Assembly: GCA_023663805.1 (NCBI GenBank)
Contig: JAMPGR010000008.1
Location: forward strand, 1-44,833
DNA: 44,833 bases
Direction of reading: 5' to 3'
Source: Clostridium sp.
GTDB lineage: Bacteria; Bacteroidota; Bacteroidia; Bacteroidales; Muribaculaceae
The notes below the pieces were generated by a model. That model did not search any database. It was not told where the DNA came from and saw only the letters and a list, made by a program, of their open reading frames with translations. Position 1 is the stretch's first letter, and each line of letters begins with the position of its first letter. Shown in pieces: positions 1-8,122 of the stretch. Position numbers and translations under genes: made by a program.

Positions 1-23
1 GACCGGAAAGTTACCATCGCCTC

Positions 24-115
24 GGTGTCTTCCCGGTAAATTTCGATCCGCTTTCGCTCAATGGCCAACCAGGCCATCTCGCTCAAGCGAATCAAAATTT
101 CCTCGGGAAGACACC
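24..115. repeat. Large imperfect inverted repeat (hairpin)
   Basis: Arms 24-66 and 72-115 are near reverse complements (about 36 of 43 aligned positions plus one bulge) around a 5-base loop at 67-71. The outer 12 bases of each arm (GGTGTCTTCCCG and its complement) match perfectly. The minus strand is open through both arms from a stop near 136 to the window edge and includes an ATG at 77, so a truncated minus-strand gene cannot be excluded, but its length is too short to judge. The function is unknown. It could be a structured RNA, a small mobile palindromic repeat or a decayed duplicated element. Confidence 0.7.
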
Positions 116-220
116 GCTTCGGGATTAACGAAAATTAAGGAACGGAGTCTAACGGACTCCGGCCTCCCCGTTCCAGCGATAGGCAGTGCCTACTGCCACT
201 ATGTTTATGATAACCTAATA

Positions 221-258
221 AAGAAGCCGCGGGCGAAAGTATTCGCCCGCGGCTTCTT
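221..258 (-). terminator. Rho-independent-type terminator hairpin after the DUF5723 gene
   Basis: A perfect 17-bp stem (221-237 and 242-258) surrounds the 4-base loop AGTA. It lies 20 bases past the stop codon of the minus-strand gene at 278. On the minus strand the stem is followed by TATTAGG, so the U tract is weak. The stem is strong enough to act as a terminator or as a 3' end stabiliser. Confidence 0.7.
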
Positions 259-277
259 GTTGGGGTCTTCTCTATGA

Positions 278-1663
278 TTAGAAGAGGAAGTTGATACCGA
301 AGTTGACCTGGCCGTTGCTCGACAGGGGGACACCCTGCTTGGCGAGTTTGCCGGGGGTGTGGTCCATGCCGAGGAAAAGATTGAAGCCCGGTACATGGAG
401 ATTCAGCATCCACCCGAAGGAGAACCCGAAGGTTCCCATCGCGATGTCGGCCGTCGCGTCGAAACATTTGACCGGAGCGACATTGGCCGACAGTCGGAAG
501 TCGGTCCAGGAGTAGTCGCCCTGGATTCGGGTTGTGTTCAGAAGTCCGAAGTTCAGTTTGCGGTAGAGCGGGAATGTGTACTGCGCCCCGACATTCATCG
601 TCGCGCCGAGCGCGGTCGTGCGTCCCCCCTGGTCTCCCATATTCTCGAGTTCGTAGAGAGCCGAAATGTCGTCGCGGATCTTGTCTTTCTCGCGGTCGAA
701 CGAATTCGTCGCGTCGCTGTCGAAACTGAAGGTATAGCGGTCTGTATTAAACGACTTCGGACCGTTTGTCGAAGCGAGCATATTGTTGTTCCATCCGATG
801 AAACCGAGGTCGAGCAGCGCGAGCGAGAAGGTCCAGTCGCGAAGAATCTTCGGCGAGTAGACTGCGCCGAGATCAACGGCCATACCAAAGCCACCGATGC
901 CCGCACCGTCGATATCGGCCGAGTTGACATAGCGGTGGCCGGTGTGCTCGTTCAGTTTCTCCTTATAGTATAAACCTTTGACGCTCGACTCAATTTCGGC
1001 GTCGGAAACGATCGACCAGTCGTCGGTTCCGAGAGTCAGGTCGGCCCGGTTCAGTTTCGCCTTCAGGTTACCGCCGCCGACGAGGAACTTCAGGTTCGCG
1101 CCGACGCGGATTTCGGGGGTAATATTGCGCGAATGTCCGAGCGAGACCTCGGCATATGCGTTGGCGAACGCTCCGAGGCCCTCGATGCTGTAGGTCTTGT
1201 TTTCGACACCCTCTTTCAGGAGCGAGAAGATCGACTTCGGCAGACGGAAGCCGAAGTCGACGCGGGCTCCAACCGAGATTGTGTTGTAGCCGCCGAAGGC
1301 CTTGAAGCCGGCCGAGAGGATGTTGATTCTTTCTGAACCGCCGATACGGTTCATATCGCTCAGGCTTCCGAGAACCTCCGATGCTGCGACCGACGGATTC
1401 AGGAATGTCGTCGTCCGGCCGTTGACATTATATAGAATGTCGGAGAGATGGAGGTTGCCCTGAACTCCGAGATTAAGGTTGCCGAGGGCGGGCATCGCAA
1501 CGAAGTTGCGTGTGTTGCCATAGGCGGGGTTCATCTGGAACCGGTAGGTATAGTCTTCGAGAAAATAGCCCGACTGTGTGTTCTGGCCGTATGCTCCGAT
1601 AGCCGCCACCGAAGCCAGCGCGACCGCCATGATCGATTTTGATATCTTTTTCATGATTTTCAT
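278..1663 (-). CDS. DUF5723 family outer-membrane beta-barrel protein
   Basis: This 461-residue protein starts with a Sec signal (MKKISKSIMAVALAS, with cleavage likely after GAYGQ). It continues as alternating short amphipathic strands and ends in Phe (NFGINFLF), as expected of an outer-membrane barrel. The overall pattern matches the Bacteroidota DUF5723 family, whose substrate is unknown. An early NPAYGNTRN segment is typical of the family. The start was chosen at 1663 because the signal peptide begins there; a start nine bases later (1654) is equally plausible, and the further open frame up to 1732 would overlap the upstream gene. It lies 25 bases downstream of the lipoprotein gene, so the two probably share one transcript ending at the 221-258 hairpin. 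The barrel assignment is inferred from composition. Confidence 0.75.
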   Translation of the reverse strand: MKIMKKISKSIMAVALASVAAIGAYGQNTQSGYFLEDYTYRFQMNPAYGNTRNFVAMPALGNLNLGVQGNLHLSDILYNVNGRTTTFLNPSVAASEVLGSLSDMNRIGGSERINILSAGFKAFGGYNTISVGARVDFGFRLPKSIFSLLKEGVENKTYSIEGLGAFANAYAEVSLGHSRNITPEIRVGANLKFLVGGGNLKAKLNRADLTLGTDDWSIVSDAEIESSVKGLYYKEKLNEHTGHRYVNSADIDGAGIGGFGMAVDLGAVYSPKILRDWTFSLALLDLGFIGWNNNMLASTNGPKSFNTDRYTFSFDSDATNSFDREKDKIRDDISALYELENMGDQGGRTTALGATMNVGAQYTFPLYRKLNFGLLNTTRIQGDYSWTDFRLSANVAPVKCFDATADIAMGTFGFSFGWMLNLHVPGFNLFLGMDHTPGKLAKQGVPLSSNGQVNFGINFLF

Positions 1664-1688
1664 GATTGCTGTTCGTGATGGGGGTTTG

Positions 1689-3440
1689 TTAGAGTTCTTT
1701 CTGATACCAGCCGCTGACGCGCGGGCGCACATTCTTCAGTTCGATTGTCATCGACGGCGACAGAGCCTGCCCGTCGGCTGCGCTTGCGACAGCCTCGAAG
1801 ACAATACCGTCGAGATGTTTGACTTCGCCGGTAATATAGAGGTTAAGATGCTGGTTCCGGGCGTTCGGTTCGATAACGGCTCCTTCGATCGAGACATTGT
1901 TGATCCGGTTTCCGTTGGCATCGATCGGATAACCCGAGAGGGTCGCGCCGATCGGCAGATCGGTCGTGACGTCGAGTTCGACAACCAGTCCGGTGATCGT
2001 CAGACAGTCGAGATCTTCGTCGCTCCATCCGTCGAGGGTGTCGGAATAGCAGACCTGCGATCCGGCTTTCAACTGGAGCGGGGCGATAAACTTATATCGT
2101 CCCTCGACATCGCCGAGTGTCGTCCCGAGGCGGAAACGGCTGACGCGTGTCGCAGGAATTTCGGGGTTGTCGAGTTTGATTGCCAGGCGCGAAGGGAGTC
2201 CACCTTCGGTCGCGAGCACATCCGACAGGCCGGTAAACCGGACCGGAATCGCGTTTTCATATCCGGCAATGCCGCCGTCGGGGTTCGGGGCGATACAGAA
2301 GTTATAGATCGCGCCCGGGGCGTCGGCTCCGATTGTGAAAGTTCCGTCGTTGATCGAGTTAGAAAGCACGGGTGCTCCGGCCTGGCGGGGATAGGAGTCG
2401 ATTGTCAGGCCCGAGCGGACGGTCAGGCCATACTGCTGGACGGGGTTGTTGGCGTGGAAATAGATCCGCGGATTGTCGAGATAGAGGCGGGTGCCGTCCT
2501 GGCTGATCACGTCGGGGAGATCCGAGAGTTCGATATCGTTGATGCTGACATTCTCGATGTCGTAGCGGACGGTGCCGGTGAAGGTGCGGACGGTCAGTGG
2601 CGACAGGGTGAAGGTCGTCCGCATATCGATCTCCTCGGGAGCAGAGAAACTTGTCGTAGAAGAGGCGACTACCGAAACATCGCCGCTCTTGACATAGCAG
2701 GAACCTTCGATCTTGGCGACATAGTTTGAGCCGGATTCGCCGAGCGTACCGCCGATCTGGGCGAAGTCTATCCCGACTGCCGTTATGCTGACGGAGAACT
2801 CGCGGCCGTTTTCGCGCCGCTTGGCGAAGGTCAGTTCGCCGGTCTTCGGGTCATATTTGCCGCCGTCGGAGTCAGTCACCTCGAGACCGCGCGGAAGCTG
2901 GAAGACAACATCGGTGAAGTCCAGAACAGTCTGGGCAGCGAATGAGCTTTGTAACTCGATATTAATTTTCAGGGTAATTTCCGAGGTGATAGAATCGATC
3001 GAAACAATCGAGCGGTCGACATTGTCGCTCTCATACAGGAACTCCGCTGGATCAGACTTGATTGAGTATGATCCGAACTGATATTCGCCGCCAGGGAGTT
3101 GGATCCCGGTCGAGCCGGTTTCGAGATAGATTTTCGTGTCGGAGGGATTGATTGTCGGTTCGCCGAGGTTCAGTTCGCCGATCTCGACCGACGAGGATGT
3201 GAAACTTCCCGAATCGACAACGGCGTAGACGCCGTCGACAACCTGGACACGTTCCCCTTCCTTGATGTCGATAATCGAACTGAGGCTCAGTTGGTCGAGA
3301 TTGATCGGGACAACGAGGTCCTTCACGTCGACGCGCACCGTCGTATCGATGTCGGAGAGGTCGTAGTTGTCGTCGAAACAACTTGTCGTAACCAGTCCGG
3401 CAGCGATTGACAGCGATGCCAGCAAGTAATGATTTTTCAT
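1689..3440 (-). CDS. Exported lipoprotein, unknown function, partner of the DUF5723 gene
   Basis: The 583-residue product starts with MKNHYLLASLSIAAGLVTTSC. The Cys at about position 21 is a lipoprotein lipidation site, followed by Phe-Asp-Asp, an acidic start often seen in surface-exposed Bacteroidota lipoproteins. The rest is beta-rich, Asp- and Thr-rich, with several stretches built around short hydrophobic strands. This suggests two or more immunoglobulin-like sandwich domains, but no catalytic motif was recognised. It is the first gene of a two-gene unit with the DUF5723 barrel, so a role as a periplasmic or surface partner of that barrel is a reasonable inference. No specific family could be named. 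Confidence 0.75.
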   Translation of the reverse strand: MKNHYLLASLSIAAGLVTTSCFDDNYDLSDIDTTVRVDVKDLVVPINLDQLSLSSIIDIKEGERVQVVDGVYAVVDSGSFTSSSVEIGELNLGEPTINPSDTKIYLETGSTGIQLPGGEYQFGSYSIKSDPAEFLYESDNVDRSIVSIDSITSEITLKINIELQSSFAAQTVLDFTDVVFQLPRGLEVTDSDGGKYDPKTGELTFAKRRENGREFSVSITAVGIDFAQIGGTLGESGSNYVAKIEGSCYVKSGDVSVVASSTTSFSAPEEIDMRTTFTLSPLTVRTFTGTVRYDIENVSINDIELSDLPDVISQDGTRLYLDNPRIYFHANNPVQQYGLTVRSGLTIDSYPRQAGAPVLSNSINDGTFTIGADAPGAIYNFCIAPNPDGGIAGYENAIPVRFTGLSDVLATEGGLPSRLAIKLDNPEIPATRVSRFRLGTTLGDVEGRYKFIAPLQLKAGSQVCYSDTLDGWSDEDLDCLTITGLVVELDVTTDLPIGATLSGYPIDANGNRINNVSIEGAVIEPNARNQHLNLYITGEVKHLDGIVFEAVASAADGQALSPSMTIELKNVRPRVSGWYQKEL

Positions 3441-3538
3441 TCTCTTTTTAATTGACTATTAATGATTATTGTTTGAATTTTTGCGATACGTCTGTCTGCG
3501 TCCTAAGAGATAAAGGCCAAAGGATTCACAAAACTCGG

Positions 3539-3546
3539 CAAAATTA
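3539..3546 (-). promoter_or_regulatory. Candidate promoter (-7 box) for the lipoprotein/DUF5723 pair
   Basis: On the minus strand this reads TAATTTTG, an exact match to the Bacteroides -7 consensus TAnnTTTG. It lies about 100 bases before the start at 3440. No good TTTG is seen at the expected -33 position, so the call is tentative. Confidence 0.4.
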
Positions 3547-3581
3547 ACCTTTTTTTTTCGGATTTTCACACATATTTCGGC

Positions 3582-3627
3582 AAAAAAAACAGGCGTCCCT
3601 CCCTGCCGGATCGACAGAGCGGGACGC
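3582..3627 (-). terminator. Rho-independent terminator after the S9 peptidase
   Basis: On the minus strand the stem GCGTCCC/GGGACGC (plus-strand 3593-3599 and 3621-3627) is followed a few bases later by a run of eight T. This is the classical intrinsic terminator layout, placed about 20 bases after the stop codon at 3648. Confidence 0.75.
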
Positions 3628-3647
3628 GTTATGACATTGTCGGCGGA

Positions 3648-5774
3648 TTACTTCTCCCCGGCGGCCGGGGAGGAGGGCTGGTCCTTCAGCCAGCGGTCGA
3701 GCCAGCGGAAGAAGACACGCTGCCAGAGAACAGCGTTCTGGGGCTTCAGGATCCAGTGGTTCTCGTCGGGGAAGATGACCATCTCGGCGGGAACACCGCG
3801 GAGACGGGCGGCGTTGAAGGCCATCTCGCCCTGTGACGAAAGGATACGGAAGTCATATTCGCCGTGGGTCACCAGAATCGGGGTGTCCCATTTGTCGACG
3901 AAGCGGTGGGGCGATGTGGCGAAGGTCGCCTGGGCGGCGGCGTTCGACTTGTCCCAGTATGCTCCGCCCATATCCCAGTTGGCGAACCACATCTCTTCGG
4001 TCTCGAGATACTGCGTCTCGATATTGAAGATTCCGGCGTGGGCGATGAACGCGGCGAAGCGTCCTTCGTGGTGTCCGGCGAGCCAGTAGACGGAGAAGCC
4101 GCCGTAGCTTGCGCCGACAGCGCCGATATGCTTCTCGTCGACGAACGGTTCGGTCTTCATCGCATCGACTGCGGAGAAATAGTCCCGCATGTTCTGGCCG
4201 CCGTAGTCCTTCGAGATCTGGGCGTTCCATTCGGTTCCAAAGCCGGGGAGACCGCGGCGGTTCGGAGCGATAATGATATAGCCCTGCGAAGCCATCAGGG
4301 CGAAGTTCCAGCGGTAGCTCCAGAACTGGCTGACAGCCTGCTGCGGGCCGCCCTGGCAGTAGAGTATCGCGGGATATTTCTTTTCAGGGTCGAAGTTCGG
4401 GGGAAGGATGACCCAGGTCAGCATCTCTTTGCCGTCGGTTGTCGGAATCATGCGCTTCTCGACCGTCGGCATGTCGCAGGCGGCGAGCAGTTCGGTGTTG
4501 ACATTGGTCAGTTGGGCGACGCTGCCGTCGGCGGCGACGGCGCAGATCTCGTTGGGCTGGAGCATCGAGTGGCGCATCGTGACGAGCGACTTCGAATCGA
4601 CCGGCTGGAGCGCGGCGTAGTCCCAGAGTCCTTCGGCGACGACGCGGACGGCGCGGTCAGCCAGGGCGATCGAGAAGATCGGGGTGACACCGTCTTTCGG
4701 AGCGATAAAGAAGATGCTTTCGCCGTCGGGAGCCCATGCAAATGAATCGGCCGTGTAGTCCCAGTCGGCAGTCAGATCGGTCTTCTCGCCGGAGGCCATG
4801 TCCATGACGAAGATACGGTTCTTGTCCGATTCGTAACCGTCATGTTCCATCGAGAGCCAGGCAACACGCGAGCCGTCGGGGGAGAACGCCGGGTTCGTGT
4901 CGTAGCCCATCATCCCCTCGGTCAGGTTCCTGGTCGAGCCGTCGGCGAGCGTATAGAGATAGAGGTCGGAGTTGGTCGAAACGGCATATTCGAGTCCGGT
5001 CTTCTTGCGCGAGACATAAATCAGCGAACTGCCGTCGGGGGCCCATGCGAAAGATTCGACTCCGCCGAAAGGTTTCATCGGCGATTCAAAAGGCTCGTCG
5101 GCCATTATATCCTTTGCTCCGGTCACGTTCGAGCCGTCGAAGTCGGCGACGAAGGGGTGGGGTATCTCGGTTACCCATTCGTCCCAGTGTTTATACATCA
5201 GGTCGTCGATGATGCGTCCGGTCGCCTTGGGGAGATCGGGATAGACATCCTGGGCCGTGCGGCCATACTTGACGGCGCCGATCATGACGATATGTTTCTC
5301 GTCGGGGGAGAAAAGGAAGCCGGAGACTCCACCTTCGAGGTCGGAGACAGCGCGGCGGTTCGAGCCGTCGGCGTCCATGACCCATACCTGGGGTTTCCCG
5401 TCGACGGGATAGAGGAAGGCGATCTGCCGGCCGGAGTTGATCCAGACGGCGTTGCTCTCGGATTTCGGCGTGCTGGTCAACCGGGTCTGTCCGGTTCCGT
5501 CGGCGTTGATCAGATAGAGATCCTGGTTGCTTCGGTTTTCCTCGACGCTTTCATAGGAAATCGCGAAGAGAATTTTCGACTTGTCGGGCGACAACTGCGG
5601 GTCTGATACACGGCCGAGGGCCTCGAGGGCCTCGGTCGAGAAGACACGGTCGACCGGCGTGAAATCGGGTTTCCCGATAACCGTCGCGTCGTCATCTGTG
5701 CCGGACTGTCCGGCACACGATGCCAGCAAGGCTGCTGTGGTGAGCATTGCGAGTGTTTTGATGTGGTTTGACAT
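3648..5774 (-). CDS. S9 family prolyl-oligopeptidase-type peptidase, lipoprotein (DPP5-like)
   Basis: This 708-residue serine peptidase probably releases dipeptides or cleaves short peptides in the periplasm or at the envelope. The N-terminus is a lipoprotein signal (ALLASC). It is followed by WD40/PD40-like propeller repeats (motifs such as SPDKSKILF, SPDGSRVAWL, APDGESIFF) and a C-terminal alpha/beta-hydrolase domain. The catalytic triad is visible: Ser556 in GASYGG, Asp641 in HGEYDF and His673 in ENHW. Length and layout resemble bacterial DPP5 and acylaminoacyl peptidases; the exact substrate cannot be read from sequence. The start at 5774 was chosen for the signal peptide. The open frame continues upstream but would run through the promoter and into the divergent gene. 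It has its own promoter and terminator, so it is probably monocistronic. Confidence 0.93.
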   Translation of the reverse strand: MSNHIKTLAMLTTAALLASCAGQSGTDDDATVIGKPDFTPVDRVFSTEALEALGRVSDPQLSPDKSKILFAISYESVEENRSNQDLYLINADGTGQTRLTSTPKSESNAVWINSGRQIAFLYPVDGKPQVWVMDADGSNRRAVSDLEGGVSGFLFSPDEKHIVMIGAVKYGRTAQDVYPDLPKATGRIIDDLMYKHWDEWVTEIPHPFVADFDGSNVTGAKDIMADEPFESPMKPFGGVESFAWAPDGSSLIYVSRKKTGLEYAVSTNSDLYLYTLADGSTRNLTEGMMGYDTNPAFSPDGSRVAWLSMEHDGYESDKNRIFVMDMASGEKTDLTADWDYTADSFAWAPDGESIFFIAPKDGVTPIFSIALADRAVRVVAEGLWDYAALQPVDSKSLVTMRHSMLQPNEICAVAADGSVAQLTNVNTELLAACDMPTVEKRMIPTTDGKEMLTWVILPPNFDPEKKYPAILYCQGGPQQAVSQFWSYRWNFALMASQGYIIIAPNRRGLPGFGTEWNAQISKDYGGQNMRDYFSAVDAMKTEPFVDEKHIGAVGASYGGFSVYWLAGHHEGRFAAFIAHAGIFNIETQYLETEEMWFANWDMGGAYWDKSNAAAQATFATSPHRFVDKWDTPILVTHGEYDFRILSSQGEMAFNAARLRGVPAEMVIFPDENHWILKPQNAVLWQRVFFRWLDRWLKDQPSSPAAGEK

Positions 5775-5816
5775 TGTTTCGGTGTCCTGAATTTTGTTGT
5801 TGGTTATATTATGATG

Positions 5817-5848
5817 CAAATTTAGCGAAAAAATTCCGACGCGGCAAA
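5817..5848 (-). promoter_or_regulatory. Promoter of the S9 peptidase
   Basis: On the minus strand TTTG (5848-5845), a 20-base spacer and TAAATTTG (5824-5817) match the Bacteroides -33/-7 consensus. The predicted transcript start is near 5810, giving a leader of about 36 bases. Confidence 0.7.
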
Positions 5849-5871
5849 AAACGCAAATAATTGCGGAAAAA

Positions 5872-5903
5872 TTTCCGTAATTAAACAAATTGTTGTTACT
5901 TTG
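5872..5903 (+). promoter_or_regulatory. Candidate promoter of the biotin-dependent carboxyltransferase
   Basis: TTTC (5872-5875), a 20-base spacer and TTACTTTG (5896-5903) give one mismatch in each element of the Bacteroides consensus. The leader would be about 80 bases. It diverges from the S9 peptidase promoter. Confidence 0.5.
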
Positions 5904-5991
5904 CAAATCTAAACCGGAGGGAGGTCGGACGACCAGATTCCGGATCAGGCAAAATGTGTATATAAAACCTAACAAACCAAACTGAAAAGAA

Positions 5992-7869
5992 ATGGAACAA
6001 CGCAAACTGAAGATCCGCGACTTGACAATGCGCGACGGCCAGCAGTCGTTATTCGCGACCCGCATGAGCCAGGCGACAATCGACAAGCTCCTGCCCCTCT
6101 ACGAGAATGCAGGTTTCTATATCATGGAGGTCTGGGGCGGCGCCGTCCCAGACTCGGTCATGCGCTATCTCGACGAATCCCCCTGGGAGCGTCTGCGCAA
6201 GGCGAGCGAAGCGATGAAGGGAAAATCGCTTCTGTCGGCCCTCTCCCGCGGCCGTAACCTTTTCGGCTATGTTCCGTACCCCGACAGTGTCCTCCGGGGC
6301 TTCTATAAGGAGGCCATCAAGAACGGCCTGAACGTCATGCGCATCTTCGACGCGCTGAACGACATCGACAATGTCCGCGAGTCGATCAGGATGATCAACG
6401 AACTCGGCGGCATCGCCGACGGAGCCGTTTGCTACACCGTCGACCCGAAGGACGACGAAGAGGCCCCGAAAGGATTCTTCGGCTCGTTCAAATCGATGAT
6501 CGGCCTCGGCAAAAAAGCCCCCGAAAAGATCTTCACCGACGAATACTTCGTCGCCAAAGCCCGCGAGATGGAACGCCTCGGCGCGAAGATCATAACCCTG
6601 AAAGATATGGCCGGACTGGTCAACCCCCTGCGCGCCGCGTCGATTATCTCGAAACTGAAGGCCAACCTCTCGGTCCCCGTCGATTTCCATACCCACTGCA
6701 CCCCCGGCTACGGTCTCGCATCATCGCTGATGGCGATCATCAACGGCGTCGACATCCTCGACACGAACATATGGTGGTTCGGCGGCGGTTCGGCCGCTCC
6801 GGCAATCGAACTCGTCTATATCTTCTGCAAGAAACTCGGCGTCGAACTCGAGGCCAACATGGAGGCTGTCGGGCAGATCCGCGACCAGCTTCTCGAGGCA
6901 CGCAAGTCGCTGAAAGAATTCGATCTGACCCCGATGCCTATCCCCTTCGACCCGCTGAAGGACACCCTCCCGGCCGAAATCGACCGCGCGTTCGACGAGG
7001 CCATCGCCTGCGCCAGATCCGGCAACGAAGAGGGACTGCTCGACGCATGCCACCGCATCGAGGCCCACTTCGGCTTCCCGAAGCCCAACGAACTCGTCAA
7101 GAACGCCGAAGTCCCCGGCGGAATGTACTCCAACATGGTCGCCCAGCTCCGTACGCTCAAGAGCGAAGACCTCCTCGACGACGCGATGCGCCTGATCCCG
7201 AAGGTTCGCCGCGACGCCGGCCTCGTTCCGCTGGTCACCCCGACGAGCCAGATCGTCGGCAGCCAGGCTGTCTCCCTCGCCATGGACCGGAAGAAAGGAA
7301 ACCCCGACTACTCGAACCCCTCGAACCAGTTCATCTCGCTCGTAAAGGGTGAATATGGCCATACGCCCGTTCCGGTCGATCCCGAATTCCGCCGCAAACT
7401 TACTGGCGACCCCGAAGAGCACCCCTACGACGTCAACTCCTACCGCAAGCCCGAGAACCCCGAACTCCCCGAATACGGCGGTGTCAAACTCGCCAGGAAC
7501 GACGAGGAGTATCTCCTTCTCGAACTGCTTCCGACCGTCGCACGCGGCTTCCTCCAGCGCCGTCGTGCCGAGGAGTATGCCGAGACTCAGGCCGTGAAGG
7601 CTGCCGAAGTGGCTGCAGAAGAGGCTGCCAAAGAGCCCGAAGTACCGATCACCGGTCCGGTCATCACCGCTCCGATGGGCGGACGCATTATCTCGGTCAA
7701 CGTCGCAAACGGCGAGGCCGTCAAGAAGGGACAGGTCATCCTCGTCTACGAGGCGATGAAGATGGAGAACGACGTGACGGCCGACCACGACTGCGTCGTC
7801 AAGCGCGTTCTCGTCAAACCCGACCAGGTTGTCGGAACCGAAGCACCACTGGTCGAACTCGCCGACTGA
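5992..7869 (+). CDS. Biotin-containing carboxyltransferase (pyruvate carboxylase B / oxaloacetate decarboxylase alpha type)
   Basis: This 625-residue enzyme moves a carboxyl group between a keto acid (pyruvate/oxaloacetate) and biotin. The N-terminal HMGL-like TIM barrel opens with RDLTMRDGQQS, the metal-site Asp region, and carries ITLKDMAGL with the lysine that is carboxylated in this family, and HTHCTPG, the metal-binding histidines. A conserved carboxylase domain follows. After an Ala/Glu-rich linker there is a biotinyl domain with EAMKMEN, the biotinylated residue being Lys590, 35 residues from the C-terminus as usual. No biotin carboxylase or membrane beta/gamma decarboxylase subunit lies beside it, so whether it serves a pyruvate carboxylase, a sodium-pumping decarboxylase or a transcarboxylase is open. 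It is followed by its own terminator. Confidence 0.9.
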   Translation: MEQRKLKIRDLTMRDGQQSLFATRMSQATIDKLLPLYENAGFYIMEVWGGAVPDSVMRYLDESPWERLRKASEAMKGKSLLSALSRGRNLFGYVPYPDSVLRGFYKEAIKNGLNVMRIFDALNDIDNVRESIRMINELGGIADGAVCYTVDPKDDEEAPKGFFGSFKSMIGLGKKAPEKIFTDEYFVAKAREMERLGAKIITLKDMAGLVNPLRAASIISKLKANLSVPVDFHTHCTPGYGLASSLMAIINGVDILDTNIWWFGGGSAAPAIELVYIFCKKLGVELEANMEAVGQIRDQLLEARKSLKEFDLTPMPIPFDPLKDTLPAEIDRAFDEAIACARSGNEEGLLDACHRIEAHFGFPKPNELVKNAEVPGGMYSNMVAQLRTLKSEDLLDDAMRLIPKVRRDAGLVPLVTPTSQIVGSQAVSLAMDRKKGNPDYSNPSNQFISLVKGEYGHTPVPVDPEFRRKLTGDPEEHPYDVNSYRKPENPELPEYGGVKLARNDEEYLLLELLPTVARGFLQRRRAEEYAETQAVKAAEVAAEEAAKEPEVPITGPVITAPMGGRIISVNVANGEAVKKGQVILVYEAMKMENDVTADHDCVVKRVLVKPDQVVGTEAPLVELAD

Positions 7870-7901
7870 TCCCCGACGACAAGCAATCGAACCATATCAG
7901 G

Positions 7902-7936
7902 ATGCATGGCCCCGACAGGGCCATGCATTTTCGTTT
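7902..7936 (+). terminator. Rho-independent terminator after the carboxyltransferase
   Basis: An 11-bp perfect stem (ATGCATGGCCC at 7902-7912 and its complement at 7918-7928) with a 5-base loop is followed by TTTCGTTTTC. It is placed 32 bases after the stop codon. Confidence 0.8.
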
Positions 7937-7985
7937 TCGGGATGAACTTTCCGAAGGTCGCGATGGTTAATTTAGCAGAGTTTAA

Positions 7986-8017
7986 CTTGATTCTGCAGTA
8001 AAAATTACTTAACTTTG
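7986..8017 (+). promoter_or_regulatory. Promoter of the acyltransferase operon
   Basis: CTTG (7986-7989), a 20-base spacer and TAACTTTG (8010-8017, an exact -7 match) form a Bacteroides-type promoter. The transcript would start near 8024 and carry a leader of about 100 bases that includes a small CCGC-GAA-GCGG hairpin. Confidence 0.65.
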
Positions 8018-8122
8018 CAGATGAATGGTTCCAGGCCCTGCCGCGAAGCGGTCGGAAGCCGAAAACCGCTCATAGCAAAATGATATACGAAAACTGACGC
8101 TCATAGCCATAACGACAGCAAA

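Noticed and set aside
1..77. Minus-strand reading frame starting at an ATG at 77 and running off the left edge
   Set aside because: It looks weakly coding but lies inside the inverted repeat, where both strands share the pattern. At 25 codons from its ATG it is too short to call.
5774..6086. Upstream extension of the S9 peptidase frame
   Set aside because: It would place the lipoprotein signal in the middle of the protein and overlap both promoters and the start of the divergent gene.
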